Below are positions 28,034 through 36,800 of a stretch of DNA of 64,000 nt, in pieces (within the stretch, counting starts at the first letter, position 1; each line of letters starts with the position of its first letter). The notes under the pieces were generated by a model. It was not told where the DNA came from, made no database searches, and was given only the letters and a program-made list of their open reading frames with translations. The stretch covers positions 930,001 through 994,000 of the forward strand of contig CP121691.1 of the NCBI GenBank assembly GCA_038396585.1, written 5' to 3'. The position numbers were made by a program, and so were the translations under genes. This stretch comes from Vallitaleaceae bacterium 9-2 (lineage in GTDB: Bacteria; Bacillota; Clostridia; Lachnospirales; Vallitaleaceae).

Positions 28034-28381
28034 CTAGAACAAAGTGAGATATGCCTTGAAAGGGGATTCCCGAAAAAAATCAAAGTGGATAATGGCCCGG
28101 AGTTTATTTCTAGATCATTAGATTCTTGGGCTTACTTCAACAAAGTCAAACTCGAATTCTCAAGGCCAGGGACACCAACAGATAATGCAGTCATCGAATC
28201 CTTTAACGGGAGCCTTAGAGACGAATGTCTAAATGTAAGTTGGTTCATATCATTAGATGACGCAAAAGGAAAAATCGAGGCATGGAGATTGGACTACAAT
28301 GAATTCAGACCTCACTCTGGACTAACACACATGACACCATCCGAATTTGCCCAAAATCATAACGAAAAATCGATTTCATAA
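28034..28381 (+). pseudogene. Remnant of a second IS3-family orfB (IS2/IS407-like)
   Basis: The frame starts next to the right end of the previous IS and reads ERGFPKKIKVDNGPEFISRS, RPGTPTDNAVIESFNGSLRD and YNEFRPHSGL. This is the C-terminal third of an rve transposase of a different IS3 subgroup, with only the second Asp and the Glu of the DDE triad. The N-terminal two thirds are missing. Its 3' flank reads AAAAAAGGGTGCTACTCAA, probably the right end of that old element. It is evidence of repeated IS activity and deletion at this spot. Confidence 0.85.
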
Positions 28382-28513
28382 TGAACATTTTAACTTTAAA
28401 TATGGACCAAAAAAAGGGTGCTACTCAATCATAAAGTGACTAACATTTATATTGGATTAGATTTTGGGGAGCAGGTCAGAGTAAATGATATACTTGACTG
28501 ATACATATAAAGT

Positions 28514-28556
28514 AGCTATAACCGCGGTATTTTTTTAACGGTTATAGCTGTTTTTA
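28514..28556 (+). terminator. Rho-independent terminator
   Basis: An 11-bp stem AGCTATAACCG / CGGTTATAGCT with a 14-nt loop, then GTTTTTA. It points rightward and so ends transcription coming through the IS remnant; it also separates the convergent minus-strand gene at 28584. Confidence 0.7.
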
Positions 28557-28583
28557 TGTAAAGCTGTCAAATGAATTGATTAC

Positions 28584-28964
28584 CTACAGAAGTGTAAAGC
28601 TTACATCGGTAGGTGAAGTAAATTTCACCTGTACACTGTTTCCAACTTGAGCGCCACAAGATACATACCACGGAGTGAAAGCTTTGCAAGCGCCGTGGCC
28701 TATACCTTCAAATTGTTTTGCGTATTTACCATCGGCTGTTCCGTTACCTGCTGCTTTGATTCTTATTGATGGTGAACCATTAGTAAAGGATGCCGTGTAT
28801 TCAGAACCACGTCTAATATTATACATTCTTGCATAATCTACAGGAATCTTAACATAAGATTCACCTTCAATTTTTGCTCTGTTTGTTGGGTTTCTTGGTT
28901 CATTTCCCCAATCGATATGAGAGGGTTTAATCGCAACAGTATATATATCTCCTGCTTTTGGCAT
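28584..28964 (-). CDS. Orphan hypothetical protein on the minus strand
   Basis: 126 residues. A good RBS (AAGGAGG) precedes the ATG at 28964 on the minus strand. The composition is strand-rich and compact, with segments VKIPVDYARMYNIRRGSEY and a C-terminal SVQVKFTSPTDVSF that could fit a small beta-barrel DNA-binding or lectin-like fold. I recognise no family. It is the only minus-strand gene between 1 and 39 kb and lies between IS debris and the restriction-modification unit. It is probably cargo of the island. Confidence 0.6.
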   Translation of the reverse strand: MPKAGDIYTVAIKPSHIDWGNEPRNPTNRAKIEGESYVKIPVDYARMYNIRRGSEYTASFTNGSPSIRIKAAGNGTADGKYAKQFEGIGHGACKAFTPWYVSCGAQVGNSVQVKFTSPTDVSFTLL

Positions 28965-29140
28965 AATATTCCTCCTTGCAACTTAGATTAATGTGCTATC
29001 AATTATTTCAACTATTCAGTAGGTTGATGTGAAAATCATTTGACATTACAATACCTAAAAATTTTAACATAATTTGGAACTTGGTACCAGATGTACAAGG
29101 AAAATAAAAGGTAATATAATCGAGCTACTTTTTTATCGTG

Positions 29141-29154
29141 CGAACAATCGTTCG
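29141..29154. promoter_or_regulatory. Inverted repeat CGAAC-N4-GTTCG
   Basis: CGAACAATCGTTCG is a perfect 5-4-5 dyad. It matches the core of the Gram-positive LexA (SOS) box, CGAAC-N4-GTTC. It sits 18 bp upstream of the -35 of the restriction-modification promoter, so it could instead be an operator for the adjacent Xre-type controller. Confidence 0.45.
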
Positions 29155-29172
29155 AATAGCTAAACAAATATA

Positions 29173-29201
29173 TGGACAATATAAAATTTATAGTTTATAC
29201 T
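29173..29201 (+). promoter_or_regulatory. Promoter of the restriction-modification operon
   Basis: TGGACA (29173-29178), exactly 17 bp, TATACT (29196-29201), 33 bp before the regulator ATG. Confidence 0.6.
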
Positions 29202-29234
29202 AGTGTTAGTTTGATAGAGCGGAGGGGATGGAAG

Positions 29235-29444
29235 ATGACAATCTCAGAGCAAATAAAAGTACTATGTGTACGTTGTGATATAAGTGTAGCTGAATTAGCT
29301 AGAAGAGTGGGTAAATCCCCTCAAAATATGAGCTCTAAGCTGAAACGAGGCAGTTTTACAATTGAAGACTTAGATGATATTGCAGAGGCAGTAGGGGTTA
29401 CTTTTGAAAGACACTTTGTACTTAATAATGGCGACAAAGTATAA
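29235..29444 (+). CDS. Xre-type helix-turn-helix regulator of the R-M unit
   Basis: 69 residues from ATG 29235 (GGAGGGGATGGAAG upstream). A single HTH_3 domain is visible: ISVAELARRVGKSPQNMSSKLKRG, followed by FTIEDLDDIAEAVG, spanning nearly the whole protein. Size and position, 17 bp upstream of a C5 methyltransferase and followed by an endonuclease, fit a controller (C) protein that delays endonuclease expression. It has its own promoter and a dyad upstream. Confidence 0.8.
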   Translation: MTISEQIKVLCVRCDISVAELARRVGKSPQNMSSKLKRGSFTIEDLDDIAEAVGVTFERHFVLNNGDKV

Positions 29445-29461
29445 ATATTGGAGGATTTAGA

Positions 29462-30514
29462 ATGCGATTTGAACTAGGAGAACTGTTTTGCGGACCAGGC
29501 GGTATCGCTCATGGTGCTACAACTGCAAGAATTGAAAATGAGGAGTTTCAAATAGTCCATAAGTGGGCGAACGATTATGACCAAGATACGTGCAACACAT
29601 ATGCTTATAATATATGTCCTGAACATCCTGAGTCAGTAATATGTGAGGATGTAAGGAAATTAAGGATAAATGATTTAGAACCAATTGATGGTTTTGCTTT
29701 TGGCTTCCCATGCAATGACTTTAGTTTAGTGGGTGAGCAAAAGGGATTTGATGGTGAATTTGGACCACTTTACACCTATGGTGTTAAAGTACTTAAGAAA
29801 TTTAAGCCTAAGTGGTTCTTAGCTGAAAATGTGGGTGGTATACGAAGTGCTAATGAAGGTGGAGCATTTAAGAAGATATTGAATGACCTAGAGAACGTTG
29901 GATATAAATTATATCCACATCTCTATAAGTTTGAGCAATATGGAATTCCACAAGCTAGACATAGGGTAATAATAATAGGGATTAGAAAAGATTTACCTTA
30001 TGAGTTTAAGGTGCCATCACCTGCACCTTATGCAGATATAGATAACACAAGTAAAACAGCACTAGAGGTACCACCTATTGCGAAAGATGCTCTAAATAAT
30101 GAGAGGACACGACAATCTGCAGTTGTAACTGAAAGACTTAAACATATTAAACCAGGACAAAATGCTTTTAATGCTGATATTCCGGAAAATCTTCAGTTAA
30201 AAGTTAAAGGTGCTAAAATCAGTCAAATTTATAAACGTTTAGACCCTCATAAGCCTGCTTATACAGTTACTGGTAGCGGTGGAGGTGGTACTCATATATA
30301 TCATTATGATGAACCACGAGCATTAACAAATAGGGAAAGAGCAAGGTTGCAGACTTTTCCAGACCATTATAACTTTCAGGGTGGGAAAGAGAGTGTAAGA
30401 AAACAGATTGGTATGGCTGTACCAGCAGCTGGTGCTAAGATTATTTTTGAAGCTGTTCTTAGAACATTCGCAGGTATTGAATATGAAAGTGTAGAGTGCA
30501 ATGTAGAAATATAG
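29462..30514 (+). CDS. DNA (cytosine-5) methyltransferase
   Basis: 350 residues with the C5-methyltransferase motifs in order: I ELFCGPGGIAHG (5-17, SAM binding), IV GFPCNDFS (about 81-87, catalytic Cys in Pro-Cys-Asn instead of the usual Pro-Cys-Gln), VI AENVGG (about 121), VIII QARHRV (about 163), and X QIGMAVPAAGAKI near the end. The target-recognition region lies between about 190 and 290. It protects host DNA against the endonuclease encoded 14 bp downstream. The recognition sequence cannot be read. Confidence 0.92.
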   Translation: MRFELGELFCGPGGIAHGATTARIENEEFQIVHKWANDYDQDTCNTYAYNICPEHPESVICEDVRKLRINDLEPIDGFAFGFPCNDFSLVGEQKGFDGEFGPLYTYGVKVLKKFKPKWFLAENVGGIRSANEGGAFKKILNDLENVGYKLYPHLYKFEQYGIPQARHRVIIIGIRKDLPYEFKVPSPAPYADIDNTSKTALEVPPIAKDALNNERTRQSAVVTERLKHIKPGQNAFNADIPENLQLKVKGAKISQIYKRLDPHKPAYTVTGSGGGGTHIYHYDEPRALTNRERARLQTFPDHYNFQGGKESVRKQIGMAVPAAGAKIIFEAVLRTFAGIEYESVECNVEI

Positions 30515-30528
30515 ATAGGGGGTGTACT

Positions 30529-32079
30529 ATGATTAATTATTGGTGGGTAACTAGACCTAAAAGAAAATTAAACTCAGTACCTGAGGTACTTACAACATTT
30601 GCAGAATTATCACTTGATGCAGAGTGGCAAGGGCAAAGGGGAACACATTTATCCTTAGAAGATGCATTAGAACAAGCAGGATTGAAAAGAATTGGAGAAA
30701 GGCGAGACCAAACTGGGGGCGGTGCTAGAACTTATAAAGCATGGATAATGAGTCTAGGCTTGATATTTGCACAAGAATCCACGGGTCAAATAAAGCTTAC
30801 CTTAGCAGGTGAAGCCATAATGTCAGGTGCATCACCAGTACAAGTATTAAAACATCAAGTTCTTAAATATCAGTTCCCCTCGTCATTTTCAATGGGTCGA
30901 GGGGTTCTGGTCTCTTCACGATTTAAAATCAGACCTTTTAGGTTTTTACTAAGACTTTTAAATGATGAGAGAATCAGTTGTTATATAACTGAGGAAGAGA
31001 TTGCGAAAATTGTTATTACGGAAGCTGAAAAAGAAACCGATTCGTGCTTTAATCATGTAGTGAATAGAATAATTGAGTTTCGTAATACTGGTGATTCTTG
31101 TTTAAAGGATGATTTCTTTACGAAGTATGGACCAGGACGTGGAAAAGTTAATCCTGCTTATCCGTATCGTCATCTGACTGATACAGCTAATACCTTAGTA
31201 AATTGGCTTGAATATACCCAGTTAGCTAAAAGAAATGATAATCGACAGCTAGTTATATTAGATGACAAGAAAGCAGAAGTAGAAGAAATATTAGCAGAAA
31301 CTCCACCTTTCATCAATAGACCTGAACAGCATGAATATTTTCAAAGAAAATTCGGGGTTGACCCAGAACATACTAAGGATACACGTAATCTTACAGCTAC
31401 CAGAACGGTAACTCATAAAATAATTGCAGAGCAAAAGATTAAGCAAGCTTTCATCTCAGAATCGTTAAAGCAGCCTATTGCTAGGATTGATTCACAAGTT
31501 ATAGATAAGATTATAGATATGACTGGCATTGATGCAAATCTTGTTGAGGAAACGCTTTTAAAATACTATCCTCATGGAGCCATTGGGTCATTTATGACTG
31601 AGTACTTTGAAATGGCATTTAGAGGTAGAGATAATGCCATAGAGTTTGAGACTGCTACTGTAGAACTGTTTCAGTCAGCGTTTGGATTTAGAGCAGAGCA
31701 TGTAGGTCCAATTGGACTAACTCCTGATGTGCTTGTCCTATCTGATCAGGATAGATATGTTGGCATTATAGACAATAAAGCATACAGTAAGTATTCAATT
31801 ACGAATGACCATAGAAATCGTATGATATATAATTATATTGAATCATACCGTCAAAGCGAGTATCCTCTTGAGTTCTTTAGTTATATATCAGGCGGATTCA
31901 GTAATAATATTAATAATCAAATTCAAAGTATAGCTGCAGAAACGGGTATTAATGGTTCTGCAATGTCAGTATCAAATATGATAAAATTAGTTGAGAATTA
32001 TGAACGTAATAGATATGACCACAGTAAAATAAAGCAAGTATTTTCGGTCAATAGACAAGTATTGTTAGCAGATATATAA
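30529..32079 (+). CDS. AlwI-family (FokI-like) type II restriction endonuclease
   Basis: 516 residues from ATG 30529 (AGGGGGTG 5 bp upstream; the upstream in-frame start lies inside the methyltransferase gene). The opening MINYWWVTRPKRKLNS and overall length match AlwI/MlyI/PleI-type enzymes. The C-terminal cleavage domain has TPDVLVL (about 399) and IIDNKAYSKYS (about 412-422), then HRNRMIYNYIESY. This corresponds to the FokI active site (Pro-Asp ... Asp-x-Lys). Such enzymes usually cut outside an asymmetric site and need two methyltransferase activities. Only one methyltransferase is visible here. Confidence 0.82.
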   Translation: MINYWWVTRPKRKLNSVPEVLTTFAELSLDAEWQGQRGTHLSLEDALEQAGLKRIGERRDQTGGGARTYKAWIMSLGLIFAQESTGQIKLTLAGEAIMSGASPVQVLKHQVLKYQFPSSFSMGRGVLVSSRFKIRPFRFLLRLLNDERISCYITEEEIAKIVITEAEKETDSCFNHVVNRIIEFRNTGDSCLKDDFFTKYGPGRGKVNPAYPYRHLTDTANTLVNWLEYTQLAKRNDNRQLVILDDKKAEVEEILAETPPFINRPEQHEYFQRKFGVDPEHTKDTRNLTATRTVTHKIIAEQKIKQAFISESLKQPIARIDSQVIDKIIDMTGIDANLVEETLLKYYPHGAIGSFMTEYFEMAFRGRDNAIEFETATVELFQSAFGFRAEHVGPIGLTPDVLVLSDQDRYVGIIDNKAYSKYSITNDHRNRMIYNYIESYRQSEYPLEFFSYISGGFSNNINNQIQSIAAETGINGSAMSVSNMIKLVENYERNRYDHSKIKQVFSVNRQVLLADI

Positions 32080-32085
32080 ATTTTT

Positions 32086-32114
32086 AAGGTAGCCATAATT
32101 GGTTACCTTTTTTA
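32086..32114 (+). terminator. Rho-independent terminator after the endonuclease gene
   Basis: Stem AAGGTAGCC / GGTTACCTT (one G-T pair), 6-nt loop, T-run. It lies 7 bp after the endonuclease stop and ends the R-M operon. Confidence 0.75.
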
Positions 32115-32163
32115 CTTTCAAACCTATCATTTAAGGGTATGCTTTAAGCAAGAGGTGTGAAAT

Positions 32164-32256
32164 ATGGGGGACATGTTTTCAAAAGAAAAAAGAAGCGAAA
32201 TTATGTCGCATATAAATGGGAAAGATACTAAACTTGATGTGCTTGTAAGGGAGTAA
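32164..32256 (+). pseudogene. vsr: N-terminal remnant of a Vsr mismatch endonuclease
   Basis: A 30-codon frame, ATG 32164 to TAA 32254, reads DMFSKEKRSEIMSHINGKDT and then KLDVLVRE. This is the conserved N-terminus of very-short-patch-repair endonuclease Vsr (SKEKRSxIMSxIxGKxTKPE). The remaining roughly 110 residues, including the catalytic domain, are absent. Vsr repairs T-G mismatches caused by C5-methylcytosine deamination and commonly accompanies C5 methyltransferases, so its loss leaves the R-M unit without this repair partner unless a chromosomal copy exists. Confidence 0.8.
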
Positions 32257-32363
32257 TATTGGATCAGTTTATTGGGGGGGGCAGGTCATGTGAATCTCTC
32301 TTTTTGGTGTCTACTTTATTGTAACAATCGTTAATGATCGTGTCTATTTTTATAGTATAGATC

Positions 32364-32870
32364 CATTTTGAGGATTATTGCGTAAGGTATTTATCACCGA
32401 ATAGAGATGATGTTGATAAACTTAAAATAGGAAAATTTTGTTCCATAGGTTCAGGAGCTATCTTTATGATGGCTGGTAATCAAGGGCATAGATATGATTG
32501 GATAACAAGTTATCCATTTTATTATTCAACTATTAATGAGAGGGCAAAAGATGGATATGTACCAGCTGGAGATACTGTGATTGGAAATGATGTCTGGATA
32601 GGAACGGAAGCAGTCATAATGCCTGGAGTAAAAATAGGGGATGGTGCTGTAATAGCGACAAGAGCATTAGTTTCAAAAGATGTAGAGCCATATACTATTG
32701 TTGGAGGAAATCCAGCTAAGCCTATTAAAAAAAGATTTACACAAGACAAAATTGAAATGTTGTTAGAAATTAAATGGTGGGATTGGCCTATTCAAAAAAT
32801 CAAAAATAACATGCTACTTTTGTGTAGTGATGATATTAAATTGTTATATAAAGAGTTTTTGAATAAATAA
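32364..32870 (+). pseudogene. catB: 5'-truncated type B chloramphenicol acetyltransferase (CatB/XAT)
   Basis: Left-handed beta-helix acetyltransferase of the CatB/Vat group. Homology begins at 32364 ([10 protein letters not shown]), then [25 protein letters not shown] with the catalytic His, [27 protein letters not shown] and [13 protein letters not shown]. An in-frame TAG lies just upstream of 32364. About the first 45 residues of a normal CatB (about 210 residues) are missing. A shorter product of 134 residues could start at ATG 32466, but no good RBS is seen. It is probably a dead resistance gene, brought in with the island. Confidence 0.75.
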
Positions 32871-33011
32871 ATCGAAATGATGAACCACATCATATATCTA
32901 GGGTGGATGTTACTGTTATGGACGACAGTTATATCTTATGAACTTAATGCATGTGCTTGAATAGTTAATGCAAAGGAGGACTTATCTATCAATAATCCTA
33001 TAAATCAATAT

Positions 33012-33602
33012 TTGGAGTATATTAAAAAAATAGGTAACCGAAAAGAATTATATAAAGTAGTTGCCAAGACCTTTAATGTGACAAGTGCATTATATCCGGG
33101 GAGTCATGTTGATATAAGTCCATCGTTAGTGATTCCTGATGTCACTTATATTGATAATTATAAGGGGACGATTAGCTTTTTTGCAGACATAGAGCCTATA
33201 TATGATTATATCAATCAGAAGAAGGACTATGATGAGGCTTGCCATATTAGATTTTACGGGGAAAATTATGAAGATAATTTTGACCTTGGCAAGGTGGACT
33301 TAATCATTTCTCAATATGCGGGTTTTGTTGGTCAATCAACAAAAAAATATCTGAAAGACGAAGGGATATTGTTATGTAATGACAGCCATGGTGACGCGAC
33401 TTTGGCATATTTAGACGATGCCTTTGAATTCATTGGAGTGGTTGATGCGAACAATAGGATTGCAACAAAGCAGTTGGATCAATATTTTCAATTTGCCCGC
33501 CAGAGGAAAATAGACATCGAGAAGGTTAAGCAAACAATGAAAGGTCCAAAATACAAACATCAAGCACCAAATTATTTGTTTAGATATAAAAATTTATTTT
33601 AA
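33012..33602 (+). CDS. Hypothetical protein, start uncertain
   Basis: At least 196 residues. The frame is open upstream, and a strong RBS (AAAGGAGG, 32972-32979) lies 8 bp before an ATC codon at 32988 rather than an ATG. The first ordinary start, TTG 33012, is 32 bp from that RBS. Either translation begins at a non-standard codon or the start codon has mutated. The protein has Rossmann-like strands (VDLIISQYAGFVGQ, EGILLCNDSHGDATLA), as in small methyltransferases, but lacks a clear SAM motif. Function unknown. Confidence 0.55.
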   Translation: MEYIKKIGNRKELYKVVAKTFNVTSALYPGSHVDISPSLVIPDVTYIDNYKGTISFFADIEPIYDYINQKKDYDEACHIRFYGENYEDNFDLGKVDLIISQYAGFVGQSTKKYLKDEGILLCNDSHGDATLAYLDDAFEFIGVVDANNRIATKQLDQYFQFARQRKIDIEKVKQTMKGPKYKHQAPNYLFRYKNLF

Positions 33603-33608
33603 GATTCC

Positions 33609-33757
33609 TTGCATTATCTATAGCGAGATAGTAAAATATTACTAAGGTAGCATGCTAATGTGCGAGGGGATGAGGCAATGAAACATCCAATAAGGGATAA
33701 TCAAATACTATTAAAAAATATGAACGCATAATCACGGGAGTGGTATGCGTTTTTTTT
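33609..33757 (+). promoter_or_regulatory. Recurrent promoter-leader-terminator element, copy 2
   Basis: Promoter TTGCAT (33609-33614), 17 bp, TAAAAT (33632-33637). The leader contains AGGGGATGAG, ATGAAACA and AATAAGGGATAATC. It ends in a hairpin from ACGCATAATCAC to GTGGTATGCGT followed by eight T (33724-33757). The TTG start of the SLH protein lies 85 nt downstream, in the same direction. Copies 1 and 3 are at 20583 and 40947. Confidence 0.6.
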
Positions 33758-33842
33758 GCACAATACCATAAAGAAAGGATATATTTTGGGAATCGAGCGT
33801 GACACATATTAAGGATCAAATAGTGGAAGGAGAGGGTTAGTT

Positions 33843-36800
33843 TTGCACAACACCAAATGGAAAGCGGTAGCAATTATTTTTTTTATGAGTTTTTACATGA
33901 ATATCACTGTGGTATCAGTAGTAGGTGTGGACGGTTTCAATGATATAGATAATCATTGGGCAAAAGATAAGATTTCAAAATGGACAGAGGCGGGGAGGAT
34001 CTCGGGCTATCCAGATGGCTCCTTTAAACCAGATGACAATATTACCAAGGCTGAGTTTATTACACTGATTAACAAATTGTATGGTTACAATGAAGCGGAT
34101 GGGGTTAATTTTTCAGATGTTGGAAGCGAAGCGTGGTATGCTAATCAGACAGCGATAGCAAAATCAAATCGATATATGCAATGGTATCAAAACAATCAAT
34201 TAGAACCGGATGAAGCTATTTCTAGAGAAGATGTCAGTGTTATAGTAGCTGAAATTCTGGCAAGTAAAAGTAACGATCCTGACACAGTTTTAAGTTCTTT
34301 TGAAGACGGAACAATGGTTGAGGAAACGCATCAATCACAGGTGGCAGCGTTAATCGAAAAAGGTTATTTAACGGGATATCCTGATGGAACGTATAAACCA
34401 CAAGGGGCTATTACCCGTGCAGAGGTTATTAATCTGCTAGACAAAGTACTTGGACGAACGGTTACAGAATCGGGAACTGTTGGCAATGGTTCGCAGGTTG
34501 AAGTTGTCGATGGGAACATTACCGTATACAAAGGCGATTTAACCCTGACTAACGTTTGGATTAAAGGTGATTTGATATTAACGGCAGAAGTTGCTGATGG
34601 AGATATTAACTTAGAGAATGTGACGATTGATGGACGTATTATTGTAGATGGCGGCGATAGTCAACTGCATTTAAAGGGAAGTAATATAAGTGAGATACTT
34701 CTGGTTAAAAAAAGTGGAAAGTCTCAAGTTCTCTCTGAGAACAGTACAGTGAATAAGGTGATATCAAAATCCAATGTACTCCTAGAAGGTGATTTTAAAA
34801 ACTCAGAAGTTGAAATTCAATCATCAGGACATGTAGTTGAATTGGATGGAACATTTGCTTCAGTTGAAATGAAAGAGAGCGCAACCCTTGAGATCAAAGG
34901 TGATACCGGTATTGATGATTTGAAGGTGGCTACTGAAGCAGCAGGTTCAAATATCAATACATCTTCCGGGACAACCATTAAGGAAGTAACTTTTGATGGT
35001 CCGGCGATAGTTAAAGGAAGTGTGTTCATTGCCAAGGTGGTCTTGAATACAGATGGGGTTTTAGTAGAGCCTGTTGTAGGTGAAATAGAAAAAAACGAAG
35101 CAACAACGAATTCCGAAGGCGTTAAAGTCAAACAACCGTCGCGAGGTGGAGGTGGCACTAGCACAACAACGGATACAACGCCTCCGACCGGTTATAGCGT
35201 CAGTTTTGACCAAAGTGCAGCAAATAGTTCCAATCAATCTTCAATGAGTTTTACTTTTAGCTCGGCAGAAGTCGGGACGAGTTATAAGTATAGTATTGAC
35301 GATACGAATGGATTGACTTTGGCAGTCATTGGCAATGGAACGATAGCTACTGCTACGGATCAAGTAACTGGCATTGATGTCAGCACGTTGGATGATGATA
35401 CTTTGACATTGACTGTGACATTAGTAGATGCAGCGAACAATCAGGGGAATAGTGTAAGTGATACGGTAATAAAAGAAACGGTTGCACCGACGGGCTACAG
35501 TGTTTCAATAGATCAGGCGGCTATCACTGCTTCCAATGAAACCACAATGAGTTTTAGCTTTGCATCTGCTGAGGTAGGGAGTAATTATCGTTATACGATT
35601 GCTGATACTGATAATGGGACATCGGATGTAACAGGTAGTGGTTCAATTGTCACGGCAGCGGATCAAGTGATTGGAATAAATGTCAGCACGCTTACAAATG
35701 GAACACTGACATTGCACGTCCAATTAACAGACGCAGCAGGGAATGAGGGAAATATAGCGGTTGATACCATCATAAAGGAATCAACGCCGCCGAGTGGCTT
35801 TAGTGCTAGCTTTGATCAAGATCCTGTGAATCTAACAAATAAAACAAATATCTCTTTCACGTTTGCCTTGGCAGAAGTTGGAACAACTTATAACTATAGC
35901 ATCGACGATACCAATGCTGGAACCCCTGCGGTTACAGGCAGTGGAACCATAGCGACAGCCACCGATCAAATCAGTGGATTGGATGTCAGTGGTCTGGATG
36001 ATGACACGCTAACCTTGACAGTCTATTTGACCGATAGTTATGGGAACCAAGGAAATAATGTAACGGATACAGTGCTTAAAGATACGAGTGAACCAAGTGG
36101 CTATAGCGTTAGTATAGATTCAAGTTATATCAATAGTAGCAATGCAACAGCAATAAGCTTTACTTTTGCTTTGGCGGAAGTCGGAGCAACGTATTCTTAC
36201 AGTATCGACGATACCAATGGCGGGACTTTGCCGATAACAGGAAGTGGAACCATAGGGACAGCCACCGATCAGATAACAGGTATTGATGTCAGTGGATTAG
36301 ATGATGATACCTTAACCTTGACAGTTTACCTGACAGATAATCATGGGAACCAAGGTGGCAACACAACGGATACAGCAACTAAAGAGACCGTTGTGCCAAG
36401 CGGTTACTCTGTTACTCTAGATCAAGACCCGGTGACGTCAGCTAATGACACGGGGGTAAGCTTTAGTTTTGCCTTGGCGGAAGTCGGAACAACATATCAT
36501 TACAGCATTGATGATAATAATAATGGCACGTCACCGATAACAGGAAGTGGGGGCATAATAACAGCCACAGACCAGGTAAGTAGTATTGATGTGAGTGGCT
36601 TAGATGATGGGACCTTGCATCTTAGTGTGACCTTAACAGATGCAGCAGGCAATATCGGGGTAGCGGCAACAGATAGTGCAACCAAAGAAGCGACGCCTCC
36701 AACTGGATACACCATAAGCTTCGATCAAGATTCAGTGATTGCATCCAATGCAACGAATGTATCTTTTACTTTTGCCTCGGCAGAAGTAGGAGTCGCTTAT

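Larger units (their letters stand above)
21441..32870. other. Defence and mobile-element island
   Basis: Between the YccF gene and the surface-protein region, the content changes to phage-defence genes (DUF4263, GajA-like, GajB-like, restriction-modification), IS copies and decayed genes (vsr, catB). By eye, coding here is more AT-rich, with many AGA/AGG and ATA codons, than in the transporter genes on either side. No integrase and no flanking direct repeats were found, so the exact borders are unclear. Confidence 0.65.

Noticed and set aside
33012-33602. Confident methyltransferase call
   Set aside because: Rossmann-like strands are present, but no glycine-rich SAM-binding motif can be identified.
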